Below, piece after piece: positions 32,225 to 44,437 of a stretch of 64,000 nucleotides of DNA (within the stretch, counting starts at the first letter, position 1; every line of letters starts with the position of its first letter). Where the stretch lies: positions 28,147,712-28,211,711 of the forward strand of contig JAAALK010000286.1 of the NCBI GenBank assembly GCA_019279435.1. Direction: 5' to 3'. Origin of the DNA: Zizania palustris (lineage: Eukaryota > Streptophyta > Magnoliopsida > Poales > Poaceae). A model generated the notes under the pieces. It was not told where the DNA came from and did not search any database. It saw nothing but the letters and a program-made list of their open reading frames with translations. The position numbers were made by a program, and so were the translations under genes.

Positions 32225-33395
32225 CCCCAAGCAAAACATGATGAAGAATTCAAGTTACGCGCACAAGTGACCATAAAAACTCATAAAAGAGCAAAACAAT
32301 CATGTCACTTGGTAAAAGATCTCCCTCATGGGAAAAAACCTTATGCAAAGAAAGGCAAAAGGAGCAAAAGCATCTCAATGCAACATGAAAGCCATTACTC
32401 CCCCTTAACCAAGCAATCCAAAAGCCTCCAAAAGCATCATGTAGACCATTTCTCCCCCTTTGACAATGCAGGCATCAAGGATATAAAAAGATGCAAAGAG
32501 GGGAATGAGGGTAAAGTAGAGATGTGAGCTTCTGAAACATGAGCAACAGCAATTACACTACAAACAATCATTTGCCTTGAATATCATCTAAAAGTACTGT
32601 ATGACTAGCTCAGGTGAATAACCTCTAAATAAAAGGCATGAGCAAGCCATTTCAGATTTTAGAAAATAAAAGCATCACCACTCAGACTAGCATACTAGAT
32701 AAGGCAAGGCATGAGATGCAAAAGCTTGCCAAATACTAACCAGATAAGCATATCCCACTTCAAGGAGCTTCATCAAACATGATATACAATAAATTTTAAC
32801 TTTTCATTTTTGTGCCAGGGGTTATTTGCATGTCAACCTTATGCTAACCGACCAAGCCAAGCCTAGGTCAAGCAAAAGACCATCAAAAGCTTAAAGCATT
32901 GATCTCGGTATACACTTCAATGTCCCGGTTCATACCAAAGTGCAATGGTAAGCAGTCCAGAACAAAGTAGTGCGACAAAGCAAACCCACCTAGATCTTTT
33001 CAATTTTAGCACACAACAACATGAATATCATTCATTTTCATTTTCATTTTCATTTTCATTCATTTTCATTTTCATTTTCAATCATTTTCGTTTTCAGCAC
33101 AATATTTTTGATGAAATCAAGTTGTGTATTAGCATCCAAGGAAAAAGGACCTAGCTATCACGCATGTAATAGATAGCAAATGCACTCAACCTATTCATGC
33201 TAGTTTCTAGACTAAGCAGTGATCGTTTTCAAATTTTCACAAATAAAAGCCATGCTCATGATAATTATCAGATGAAAACATGCCAAGAATAGTCAACAGT
33301 ATTAAAGACAATACTACAAATACATATCAAAGCATGTACTTGTAAAAGCAATTAATCATATGACAAAAGCTCATGCAATGCTACACAACTCCCCC
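32225..33395 (-). other. A2 3' noncoding region
   Basis: No gene. It holds several AAGGGGGAG-like purine runs (minus strand) and blocks that align with the 3' regions of B and D, for example the minus-strand CGGTTAGCATAAGGTTGAC near 32850. Confidence 0.75.
33031..33088 (-). repeat. (ATTTTC)n microsatellite
   Basis: About nine units of a TTTTCA hexamer with small interruptions, inside the A2 3' noncoding region. Confidence 0.9.
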
Positions 33396-35842
33396 TCAAA
33401 ACATGCTATAATCTCTCGAATGCTCAGTGAGAGAGTGAGTTAAAAACTGTTTTGGAATCCAGCATCGCAAAACTCGAGAACCAGGCAAAGTAGTAGACTG
33501 ATCATGCACTGGATATGAACCATGATAAAAAGTGTGTGGTCTACCTACAAAGTGTGAACCTAGAAAACGACGAGGTCTCCCAACCTATCGAGCACCAAAA
33601 CCTCTTACACGTGGTCTAGCACCATATGAAGCATGATGTACACCACAAGGGGCATAATCACTCACAAAACCATGGGGAGCCTCAAAATCATAGCAAGAGT
33701 GAAAAGCAGACTCATGCATACCTAAAGATGGGTAATGCATGTCCTGAAAGCTCATAGCAAAAGGCTATCACTCATCCCTAATACGATGAAAACAAAACCC
33801 AAACAAGTGACCCACCCGATGACAATAGGAGCAGTGATACAATCTCTTAGGTGTGTGAGCATGGGTCTCAGGCGCAAATCTCACAGTCTTCTTGGGTTTT
33901 TGTTGAGGAGGTTCATCTGGTGAACGAAGAGCTTTCTTTGTAGGTTGAGTAGGATTCTTGGATTTTTGATCGGTGTCTAACAGGGCTCTCTCTTTCTCAA
34001 GGGTAGTGGGAGGAGTGAACACAGTTTCGCACAAAGTGTTTGGAGTAGTTCTCTCATAGACCAACCCAAGAGCTAACCCTGCCCTGTCAGCACACATTTT
34101 GGTTTTAGCCAAAGGCAAATCCATCCTACCCTTTCCTTCAGTGCATTTCTCCACCACGGAGAGAAGGTAATCATTCTCACATTTCAATTTTTCCACTTGC
34201 TCTCTAGCAAAGCTGAGTTGGTCCTTAAGGGTGATGTAGGTGGGACACGCCGGCTGCACATTCTTAGAACACTCAGCACTCTCCAATCTAGCCTTAAGTT
34301 CATCAACATGCATATCTCTCAAATTAATGCTTTCAACAAGTAAAGAACAATTCATGCATTCGTTGATGACCGCAGGACTAGACTCCACCGCCAAAAGCTG
34401 CTTATCAGTTAATTCAAGTTTTTCAACAGTTTGAGCATATGTAAAACATAACTGAGCATGTTCATTCATGACAGTAATACATGACTCACAATCGGCATCA
34501 TCAGACTTAGATTTCAAAATTGCAAGTTCAGTGGAAATAGTTTCAAGTCTGAGTTTTAATTCTTTTTGTTCTTTAGCAGCAAGTTTAAGTAATCTATCCT
34601 GAGAATAAACCGCATCATACAATTCATCATTTTGAACAAGAAGCTGATCACGGGATAGATATACCTCAGACGTGTAGAGCTCGTCGCTGTTCTCGTTGCC
34701 GTCGACCATGAAGCAAAGGTCGATGAGGTCCACTGTCTTCTTCTCCTTCTTCTCCTTCTTCTCTTTCTGGGGAGGCTCCTCTTCCTCCGAGCTTGTCTCT
34801 TCGCTTGACGTGCTGTCGATGTCACTGAGGGCGGCCACAAAAGCTCTGGCTACTCTTTTAGCCAATTTTCCTCACTTCCCTCTGAAGTAGGGTTTCTTGT
34901 TCCACTTTTGGTGCTTGTGCTCATTTTCATTTTTCATTTTCAATTTAGGGCAATTCGCTTTTATGTGAGACGTATCTCCACATTCAAAACACCCCTGTGA
35001 CCCTCCACTTCTTTGGTCTCATCTATCATTGTAGAAGCGAGTGAACTTCTTGATAATGAGAGCTAGCTCCTCATCATCTAGAGCGTCCACTTGTTCTTTT
35101 GTGAGAGAGACAAGGGAGGACAAGTCAAAAGCACTAGAATAAGCACAAACTCCAGAAACGCTAGAAAAATTACCTCTAGATGAAGTACCACTGCCAGGAC
35201 TAGAAACCAAAGCAATCAAAGGCAACAAAGCTTTTCCAGCTCTCGGTCGAGACACCTTGGCAATCTCGATGGACTTAAGCTTACTAAAGAGTTCATCGCA
35301 AGTCAGAGTGTCAAAGCTTGTCGACTCTTCAATACTAAAGATCTTCACTCCCATATGCTACGATTAAGAGCATAGAGAAGTTTGATCGCCCTATCGTGGT
35401 CAAAGTAAGCCAAAGTCCCAGTGGAGCTCAAATTACTCACAATTCCATCAAAACGTGCAAACATGGCATCTACAGATTCGACAGGGCCTTGCACAAACAT
35501 TTGGTATTCTTTATTATAAGTGCTTTGCCTCCTAGCCTTAATCTGGGTAGTGCCCTCATGAAAAGTTTTCAAAGTGGTCCAAATTTCACACGCAGTTCGT
35601 AGGTGCTAGACCCTGTCAAACTCTTTGTGACTCAGACTGATGAACAGTATGTTTCTTGCTTTTCTATTGCATTCGTAATGTGATTTCTTAGTCTCTGAAG
35701 TGCGAGTTTCAGGGATCACATATTGGGAATCGACGATATCCCAAATAGCACTTCCTTGGCTTAGAAGGTAAGCCTCCATGTGCACCTTCCAATAAGCAAA
35801 ATCATGACCCTCAAACATAGAAATTTTTGAGTTTATTTCCAT
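33396..35842 (-). pseudogene. A2 gag (broken)
   Basis: The start at 35842 (MEINSKISMFEGHDFAYWK) follows the primer site. Gag domain as in A1. A missing base near 35355 (after RSIW) shifts the frame. Then come the knuckle CFECGDTSHIKANC, an acidic/basic linker (SSEETSSEEEEPPQKEKKEKK), a coiled coil with CESC and CMNC pairs, and an intact second CCHC motif CSYCHRVGHLFGFC. An Arg/His-rich tail ends RDYSMF and TGA at 33396-33398. Stops occur near 35020 and 34868, and a tandem pair lies near 33765. The tail aligns with A1 up to the point where A1 enters protease, so the pol deletion begins right at the gag end. Confidence 0.86.
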
Positions 35843-35894
35843 GTCACCAAAACAAGGATCACAAACTGGTTAAGGTCAACTGGTGATCTAACCG

Positions 35895-35906
35895 GCTCTG
35901 ATACCA
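35895..35906 (-). other. A2 primer binding site
   Basis: Minus-strand TGGTATCAGAGC, two bases from the LTR end at 35909. Confidence 0.9.
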
Positions 35907-35908
35907 AT

Positions 35909-36045
35909 TGTGGGATCGGAATTGCGACTAGAGGGGGGCTGAATAGGCGCCTCGACACTTTATCGCGAATGTGATGGTCTATTCAGATCACCCAACGCAC
36001 CTCTAAAAATCAATTTCAAATTTATACCAATCAACACAAATCAGT
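35909..36045 (-). repeat. A2 5' LTR fragment
   Basis: The LTR end TGTGGGATCGGAATTGCGAC (plus strand) runs 137 bp until copia element C begins. The last five bases ATCAG (36041-36045) should be the target duplication of C. Confidence 0.82.
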
Positions 36046-36156
36046 GAGGAGCCATGATGAAGATCATGGGCCTCATGGCTCCAGATGTGATGAGTGATTG
36101 TCAATGGAAGTCAAAGAGGAGATGGGAAGAGAAGATGAGACCTGCTGTGTCTGGGC

Positions 36157-37435
36157 CACATTCAACTTTTCGAGATCTTTCTGTGATAAAAATTTCAGCT
36201 CAATCGGAGTTTCGAGTGAAAAGTTATGCCTGTTTCAATGAGGACCCTCCGAAATCGGGTATGTTGGTGGTGGAATCGGTAGCGGATGTGAACCGGTGGG
36301 GTGGAAAAATTGTGCAGCGAAAAAGGGAAACACACAAATCGATCTAAGACACGAATTAACCAGCAACAAAGACACAAACTTGGACACAAACTCAACACTA
36401 CAGACTTTGAAAGAGAATTGTGCAAAAGGCTAACAATGTCTAGGACGGGGAAAAATTTTTTGGCTTTTCTGTGGACTCTAGGACGAAGGCGAAATTAACT
36501 CAAACAAAGGGAAGGCGAACCTGATGGTAAACCTGTCTCTGGATACCACTTGATGTAAACTAGGGTTCCCAATCTTCCAAAAGGTTCTGATATCTCTCGA
36601 TTTGGTGGAGTCGCTACACAAATCGACTCAGCTTCTAGACGGCACGTCTTTAGCCCACAATCGCAGCACAACATCTCCTCTGGTTATCGACCGAACGGTG
36701 CCCGGTTGACCTCGCCAAGAAGGCTAATCCTTTCCTGTGAATCGAAGAACACAAGCAAGAACCAAGAAAAATGCAACCGAATTGCAGATGTATGATTAAA
36801 CTCACAAATTAGGGTTCTACAAACCGATATGACGGCGAAACTGTTCTGGACAGAATAATCTAAGAAAAACCCATGAGAGACAGCGGTGGCTGCTGTTTAT
36901 ATAAGCTAATTAACGTGGTTTAACCCTAAAACATGTCCTTAAGGGACTCCAACTCGGTACATGGGCCAAAGGCCCAAACTGGTGACGGGGCACCGAAACG
37001 GTTCTAGAAATCGGTACTGTTTTGACAACTGCCGACGACTCCGATTTTATCTTGATGTGAGGTTGGTCCCATTGGAAATCTTCTCATATTTCCAACCATA
37101 TGTGGAACGTCCAAATCGGAGGTCGTATGCATCCTGGGCGTTCGTTTTGCTGTCAGGTGGTCCTAGCGTCCGAATTGGACTCGAAGTCGACTTGGATCGG
37201 ATCTCCAGCTTGGCTTGTACTCCCTTGCTGTACCTCCACGCCTCCAAGTCCTTCTTCATGAATCTCCTGTTCCTCTCCTTAGTTCCTAATCACAATATAA
37301 TCATTAGGTAGCAATCTATTCTCAAATTCATAATTTCAAATGCTTAGGAACGAGCTCACCTCTAAATTCAAGTGTCGTGCACGAGCTCTAGTGATCAGAC
37401 CTTGAATGTCCAGCGGAGAAGTGATGTCCTCATAA
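36157..37435 (-). repeat. Foreign block inside the C LTR, possible LTR remnant
   Basis: It replaces the GC-rich repeat part of the LTR seen in B and D. On the minus strand it has a TATA-like TATATAAA (36897-36904), a possible LTR end at 36551 (plus-strand TGATGTAAACTAGGG) and a variant primer-site-like TGGTATCCAGAG next to it (36537-36548). It could be a truncated LTR retrotransposon. No protein was recognised. Confidence 0.5.
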
Positions 37436-37713
37436 CCCGGTGCGAAGACGGTGGACGCTTTGTTAGTTTCGGCACAAAACTGACGACCGCTGATCTCGGA
37501 TCTAACCGTTCTGAGGTGAAGCCGTAGCTGCTACGAAAGCTCCGCATCAGGACAAGTTATCTTTATTTAGGATTTTACTATTTTTCCTTTAGGCCCACAG
37601 TCTATTAGTCGAGTCTGTAAAAAACCCTAAGGGCATTTCGGTATTTTCCATTTTTGTTTTAGCGTCTGTTTAAACCCTAGGGGTAATTTTGATTTTTCCC
37701 ATTTATTGGGCTG

Positions 37714-37723
37714 CCTATAAAAA
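37714..37723 (+). promoter_or_regulatory. TATA box in C LTR
   Basis: CCTATAAAAA, in the position equivalent to the D TATA box. Confidence 0.65.
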
Positions 37724-38263
37724 GGCCCAAATACCTAGGGTTAGGGTTACCCATTATGAAATCAAGTTTAATCCCACAAAAGTTTGAGTCACTTTTCTGG
37801 TTTCCACATTCTTCTTCCTGTGAGCGCCGCCGCAATTTTTCCCCGCCGTTGTTGTTCATCCCGGTTCTCTTTCTTCCACCATCTCTGGTTTCTCTCATCG
37901 CCAGGATCACTGCTGCAAGGATCATGCATGCGCGCGTCAGCAAGCGTTGATGGTGGCCTGGCAGCCTATGCGCTAGGCTGAGCAGGGCTCGGGGGCTAGC
38001 CTAGCCGCAGCAGCCTAGCTGCCTACGCACTAGGTGGGTGCGCTTAGCTGGGCAACGCAGCGGCTCGGTAGGGCATAGCAGTAGTCATGTAGCTAGGTGG
38101 ACTAATCGAGAGGAGGCAGAAGCGTGCACGGTCTTCGGAGCAGTGCACTCGGCCGGATTTTTTTGTGCTCCTTCACACTCGGCGTGGTCTGCTCGTGGTG
38201 TTCAGCAAGGTCTGTACGAGTGTACACGTCACGGTCTTTGAAGTCCCTGTGCTGGGATGTGGG

Positions 38264-39893
38264 TGTAGGACCGAAAGTAGCGACCAGAGGGGGGTGAATG
38301 GGCGCCTAAAAATTTCTTGCTAAACTATGATCTAATCCCAACACCCAAGCGAACTTAACCAGATAAATAATATTAGCAAAGAAAATTATTGAAACTAAGA
38401 TTGTCTAGCAGAAAAATGACCAGTGTCTTAATTAAATTGATATTAAAGATGAACTAAAATAGAAATATTGCAGTAAATAAAATCACCTAGATATATCGCG
38501 AAATATTTATATTGTAGTCTAGAAATGAAATACTAAATAAGTGAATAAAACATGGATCATTCAAAAAAAACTTAATTCAGAAATAAACCTAAAAATAGTG
38601 CACGTAAAAACTAGGAAAAAATATATTAATGCGACTAATAATAATTTTTCCTTTTTATACGAGCAGATTAAACAAAAATATTTAAATAAATAATACGAGA
38701 CAATTAAAAAGCAAATTAAGTAATAATGTCTAGCAGATAAAAAATTATCTACGAAAATACTAAAATAAATTTACTGCTAATTAAAAATATAACTATTTAT
38801 TTAATTTAAACAACTAAAAAGTAGTAGATTAATTTAACTAACCTGCATGCGCGTGTGTGCTGCTTGATGTATCGACGCCTTGGTGATGGTGCCGCCGAAA
38901 AAGCTCTGCCAAGCGTGCTGAAGTCTCGGTTGTGTCGTCGTTGCTTTGCCGCAGAGAATCCGAGCACCAAATCAACTCCCATCTGCCGTCCGCAGCTTCG
39001 GTTCACACAGAAGATCCGGTTGATTCCAGGCGTTGAAAAGAAAGGGAGCCTCTAGCCTTTGCGCTTTCTTGTAGCTGAGGCAACCTGGCCACAAGCTTTT
39101 TTCTCGTGAACTGCATGCGCGTAGCTGCTGCCGATGTGAAGTTGATGGCGATATCCGCTGCCGCTTGATGTCTCCTCGGGAACGACGTCTGGCGGTGGCC
39201 AGGGATGAAAAACGTAGCGGCGTGAGGAAGAGACCGGCGGAAAAAGAATATGGTGGAGGCGATTTGATCTGTGGGAGTTTACAGGCGACGGTGAAGAGAA
39301 CTGGACTATAGATTGATCTCGTACGAATGACAGTCATCTATCCCCAGAGGGGATAGGGGCCTATTTATAGGCGACTCCTAATACATGAAAAGATTAATTT
39401 ACCCCTAGGGTAAATTAACACCGACTCTAAAATAAATTCTGAAAATTACTAAAATATTCTTAGAAAAATCACCTCACTCAACTAAAAATATTCTAAACTT
39501 AAAAACTAAATATTAATATCCTAAAAACAAAATAATCATAGGTTGTTAGTTTTGCACCGAAACTGACAAAGCGTCCACCGTCTTCGCACCGAGTACCCGG
39601 ATTAGGCCGATCCGACCCCGCAGCTTCCTCAGCCCGGCAATCGCTCACCGCCTGTGTACCTGAGTCAAACCCAGTCAACAGACCAGTGGATCATCTGTCG
39701 CTCCTAGCCATGTACCCGTATTGGGCCAGCCTGATTTCGCGGCTCCTTTGCCCGACTGTCGCTCGCTGCCCGTGTACCTGAGTCACACGCGCCTCAGACT
39801 CGGCAGGTCTTCATTTCTCTTTATTTGACTTCCATTGACAATAACTCATCACATCTGGAGTATCAAAACCATATTCTTCAACATCGTTTCTCA
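38264..39893 (-). repeat. B 3' LTR
   Basis: 1,630 bp; minus-strand start TGAGAAACGATG, end CGGTCCTACA. TATA box (minus) at 39361-39370. It contains the duplicated GTACCTGAGTCA module (plus-strand form) near 39655 and 39775. Confidence 0.94.
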
Positions 39894-39921
39894 ATCTCCC
39901 CCTTGATGAGTGCATTGTCAA
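39835..39921 (-). promoter_or_regulatory. Inverted repeat bracketing the B polypurine tract
   Basis: Plus-strand arms 39835-39851 (TTGACAATAACTCATCA) and 39904-39921 (TGATGAGTGCATTGTCAA) pair around the polypurine tract (39895-39903) and the LTR start. Confidence 0.7.
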
Positions 39922-41222
39922 CACCCTCTTCAGCTCATCTTCAGAACCTGCAAAACATGTGGAAACAAGAAAACAAAGACAAAAGAAAATAGAAAAACGA
40001 AAATAAAAGTTTAACCCTAATGACCAAAAGCCAATCAGAAGCAAGAAAAATGGTCATTATGGTTAACCAAGTGCAAATTTCAGAATTAAACTCCCCTGAA
40101 ATAAATCCGAGAGAAATCCAAAAAATAAATCCAAAATTTCTCCCCCTTGTTGACAATTGGACTCATCAAGTGAGACTAAATGCACTTTAAAGAGACATAG
40201 ACACAAACTCCCCCTGAAATGCAGCTCCCCCTCAAAATATGTCATGAATGCAAATGGGGTGCAGGTGGAGTGTTGAAAAGCATGCTTCTTAGATATGATT
40301 AACTGCAATTGCAACTTCTAACAGGTATAGCAACAGATATATTGTCTAAGATACATGACATGATCAGTGCAATAGATGATATCTAAAGAGAGTCATTAGC
40401 ACTCATTTTTCGAATTTTTGTAAACAAAAGCATCACCATATTTTCTAGTTAACAAGCAAAGTAAAGCATGAGATGCAAAAGCTAACTGATATCTACCAAG
40501 ATAAGCATTGTCCAAAACAAAGTGCTTCAGCAAACTTGTCATCTTTTTAAAATTTTCCAAACTATTTCTTTTTCTTTTGTATTTTTTTCATTTCTGCCAG
40601 GGGTTATTTGCATGTAAAACCTTATGCTAACCGACCAAGTCAACCCTAGGCCAGAACTGGACCATCAGAAGCTTAAGACATTGGTCTTGGCATACATTAA
40701 ACAGTCCTAGTTCATACAAAATTGCTATGGTAAGCAGTCCAGAACAATGCAATGCGACAAAGCAAACCTACCTGGATCTTTTCTAATAATCATAAAAATG
40801 CATAAATTTTTCAATTTTCTGAATTTTTTATCATTTTTATCTCACATTTTTCATATTTAAAGCATATAAGTGTCCAAGTTGCATATCTGCATCTAAGTAA
40901 GGATCTAGCTACCAGGCATGTAAAAGATAGCGAAAGCATTCAGCCTACACATGCTAGTTACTAGAAGCAATGGTGATTATTTTTCAATTTTAAAACATAA
41001 AAGCCATGCATATGACAAATATCAGATATATCATGTGAACTGAAATATAGCATGATCATCAACAAGTAATCAAAAACATATACTAGCTAGAGAAGGTAAA
41101 GCAGATCAACCATATAACAGAAGCAAGCTCAAAATGTGATTGATGATTATGCATGATATGAACGCACACAAAAAGACTCAATAAAAATTAAAGAAGAAAA
41201 GAACAAATTGACTCAAAATATC
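39922..41222 (-). other. B 3' noncoding region
   Basis: No gene. Purine runs (minus AAGGGGGAGA type) lie near 40091, 40141, 40209 and 40225. Blocks near 40596-40740 align with the 3' regions of D and A2. Confidence 0.78.
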
Positions 41223-44200
41223 CTAAAAAGGATACACAACTCCCAAATCCCCTCGTAAATGCTAAAAAGTAGACTGATCTAGGGGTTTAGTAAAAATATC
41301 AGCCAACTGCTGATGGGTATCAACATGAATAAGATCATTGACCCCTTTCTCATATTGATCCCTCAGAAAGTGAAAGCGCACATCAATATGGTTGGTTTTT
41401 AAATGAAGACATGGATTTTTCCCTACACTAATTGCACTGGTGCTATCACAAAACAAAGGAACTCTCGAAGGAAAGAACAACCCAAAATCCCGCAAAGTAG
41501 AAATCATCCAAACTAACTGAGAACAGCAGCTAGCAGCAGCTACATACTCAGCCTCAGTAGTAGAAAGCGCAACTCCAGATTGTTTTCGAGAAGACCATGA
41601 AACAAGTGAAGAACCAAGAAGTTGGCAAGTACCGGAAGTAGACTTGCGATCCAGTCGGCACCCACCAAAATCAGCGTCCGAAAAACCAGCTAAATCAAGA
41701 GACGATGATGCAGAATAATAAAGACCTAAATCAGGAGCATAAATAAGATACCTGAAAATACGCTTCACGGCCTGCCGGTGAGATGCGCGTGGCGAAGACT
41801 GAAAACGCGCACACACACCCACGGCAAACTGAATGTCCGGTCTCGTCACAGTCAAGTATAGTAGCGAACCGATCATCCCTCGATACTCTCTCTCATTTAC
41901 CTTGACGCCGTTCTCGTCCTTGTCCAGACAGCCAGATGTACCCATTGGGGTCATCTGTGGCTTTAGCTCTCCACCAAAGTCAAATTTCTTTAGCATGTCC
42001 TGTGTGTACTTACCCTGGTGGATGAAAATGTCGTCCTTGGTCTGCTTGATTTGGAGCCCTAAAAAGTACTTGAGTTCTCCCATGAGACTCATCTCAAACT
42101 CGCTATGCATCTACTCATAAAACTTGGATGCAAGTTCAATAGTAGAACCACCAAAAATAGTATCGTTCACATAAATCTTAGCAACTAATAAGTCTGCGCC
42201 ATCTCTAAGCAAGAAAAGAGTCTTGTCCACAGAACCCATAACAAAACCTTTCTGCAACAAGAACCCATACCAAGCCCTGGGGGCCTGCTTCAGACCGTAT
42301 AAAGCCTTCTGCAACTTGTAAACATGCCGTGGAAATTTAGGGTTCTCGAAACCGGGGGGTTGCTTAACATAGACCTCCTCCTCTATATACCCATTTAGAA
42401 AAGAACTCTTGACATTCATTTGATGAAGCTTAAAACCTTTAGAAGCAGCAAAGGCCAAAAGAATACGAATGGACTCAAGGCGAGCAACAGGGGCGAAGGT
42501 CTCTTCAAAGTCAATGCCTTCTTTTTGACAAAAACCTTGTGCCACTAATCGAGCTTTGTTGCACACTACAACACCATCTTCTCCTTGTTTGTTCTTAAAC
42601 ACCCACTTGGTGCCTATGGTGTTGCATCCAGGTGGTAGCTCAACTAGTGTCCAAACCCGATTGCGAAAAAAAATTCAAGCTCTTCTTGCATGGCATTAAT
42701 CCAATTTGAATCGGAAAGAGCATGAGAAACATCTCGGGGCTCAAAACTAGCAACAAAAGCAGACTCAGCAAACATAGCAAGAGAACCAGCTGAGGAATGT
42801 AAGGATCTCTCAGTAAGATCACCAATGATGAGCTCTAACGGGTGATCACGTTGAACTGCTCGGGATCCTAAGTGATCTGAAGTCACCTCACCGGAGTCAG
42901 CAACTGGCTCCTCCAGACTCGGCAGAGAAGTCATCTCACCGGAGTCAGTACCTGGCACCTCTGGACTCGGCTGAGGAGGCTCGATCAAAGTAGAAGGAGT
43001 AATTCGAGGTTCGTCCTCATCCTCAGTTGAAGTCTTAGAAGGTGTGAGGTCAGCAGGTGGTGCAGAGGGCCCACCCTCATCATCAGCAGGGGGGTCATCA
43101 TCTTCCTCGAAGATGGACTCTCCAAGCTCATCATCTCCAAAAAGCTCAAAAGGAGTCGGCGAGGGCAAAGACTCATCAAAAGAAACCTCACAAGTCTCGA
43201 CAAGCATCTGAGAGTCTAGGTTCCAAACACGAAAGCCTCGTGAATGCAAAGCATAACCAAGAAAGACTCCATCCCAACAATGAGACTCAAACTTGTCCAA
43301 ATGCCCTCCCTTCTTAAGCACAAAGCACTTGCATCGTGACTCACTTTGGGCTGTCTACCAAAACGCAACTCATATAATGTCTTACCTAAGTAAGCTCTAA
43401 GAAAAATGTGGTTGGCAAGATAGCAAGCTGTGTTCATTGCTTCAACCCAAAACGCCTAGGAGTCCTATGCTCATCAAGCATCGTCCTGACAATCTCGACA
43501 AGCGTGCGGTTCTTTTGCTCCACAACGCCGTTCTGTGGGGGAGTGTAAGGAGCAGAGAACTGATGATCAAGACCCTGATCACTACAAAAACTGACGAACT
43601 GAGAGTTCTTAAACTCAGATCCGTTTTCCGAACAAATCGCTCGCATCAGACCATTGTTCTCGTTCTTCAGCTTCAAAATCAGGTCATGAACATACTGAAA
43701 AGTCTCATCCTTAGACTCTAGAAAGTAAACCCACGAGAATCGAGAAAAATCATTAACTATTACAAGGGCATACCACTTCCCACTGACTGATCGTACTCGA
43801 GCTGGACCTACTGTGTCCATGTGCAACAGCTCTCCCGGGTACGAAGTCATTACCTGAGTCACAGGTGCGTGAGAAGCGTCAACTATTTTCCCATGATGAC
43901 AAGGATGACACACTAGATCCTTCTCCATCTTAAGCTTAGGCAAACCTCGGATAAGATCCATAGAACTCAACCTGACAAGCAGATCAAAGCTCAAATGACT
44001 GAACCTTCTATGCCACTTCCATAGCTCAGAGGAGGATCCGGCCATTAGACAGCGAGAAGGGCCTGACGAACTAGAGAAATCAATACGAAAAACCTTACCA
44101 AAAGGTAAGATCCGGCAAACTAAAGATCCTCTAGAATCAACAACAGATGACATGCCCTTCTTAAAGCGCACTTCTAAACCATCCTCGAGCAGTTGCGAAA

Positions 44201-44437
44201 CAGAAATTAGATTAAAGTTCAGATTTCCAACTAAAGCAACATTCTTTAAAGAGAAATAATCGGAAATATGAATCGACCCAATACCTTGTACCTTCCCTTG
44301 ACCACTGTTCCCGAAAGTGATGTATTCCTTGGAGCTCGGGGGAGTGAGGCTGGAGAGCCATCTGCGGTGTCCCGTCATATGGCGAGAACATCCTGAATCC
44401 ATGATCCATACGTCCTCCAGTCCTCGATCCTGCAAGA
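41223..44437 (-). pseudogene. B pol: protease, integrase, RT, RNase H (broken)
   Basis: Protease with an intact WIMDSGCSRHMTG near 44400. Integrase zinc finger HRRFSH and CHPCHHGK, core DTVGPA, CSENGSEF (the usual SDNG is SENG here) and GVVEQKN. A frame shift follows RRFGLK near 43437 and another near 43330. The linker runs to about 42650. RT has GFCQKEGIDFEETFAPVA and KQPPGFENPKFP, but the catalytic motif at 42162-42173 reads YVND instead of YVDD. A stop lies at about 42111. RNase H is open from 42110 (STTEAEYVAAASCC) with a stop at STF; the natural end is GVVYPF and TAG at 41223. The pol frame differs from the gag frame, unlike A1. Confidence 0.9.

Larger units (their letters stand above)
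30194..36045 (-). mobile_element. Copia element A2, gag-only derivative
   Basis: Minus-strand Sirevirus-like element: 137 bp of its 5' LTR (35909-36045, cut by C), primer site, gag, a 3' noncoding region and a 3' LTR (to 32196). Protease, integrase, RT and RNase H are missing. Gag ends at 33396 and the polypurine-rich 3' region starts at the same point. The left end of the 3' LTR is not clearly seen: it should begin TGTGGGATCGG, and I find no such sequence up to J. It is a non-autonomous or deleted relative of A1. Confidence 0.83.
36046..38263 (+). repeat. C 5' LTR, first piece
   Basis: The first 110 bp align with the D LTR head, including GATGAGTGATTGTCAATGG. Then a 1.28-kb unrelated block intervenes, and homology returns at GGTGCGAAGACGGTGGACG (37438). 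TATA at 37714-37723. Broken at 38263 by B; GTGGG (38259-38263) is the target duplication. Confidence 0.78.

Noticed and set aside
37047..37311. Short open frames on both strands near 37.0-37.3 kb
   Set aside because: No recognised domain; they sit in the unidentified LTR-like block and overlap antiparallel.
38806..39337. Possible small host gene (also at 47833-48321)
   Set aside because: Both copies are the transcribed part of the B LTRs and differ by indels that break the frame.
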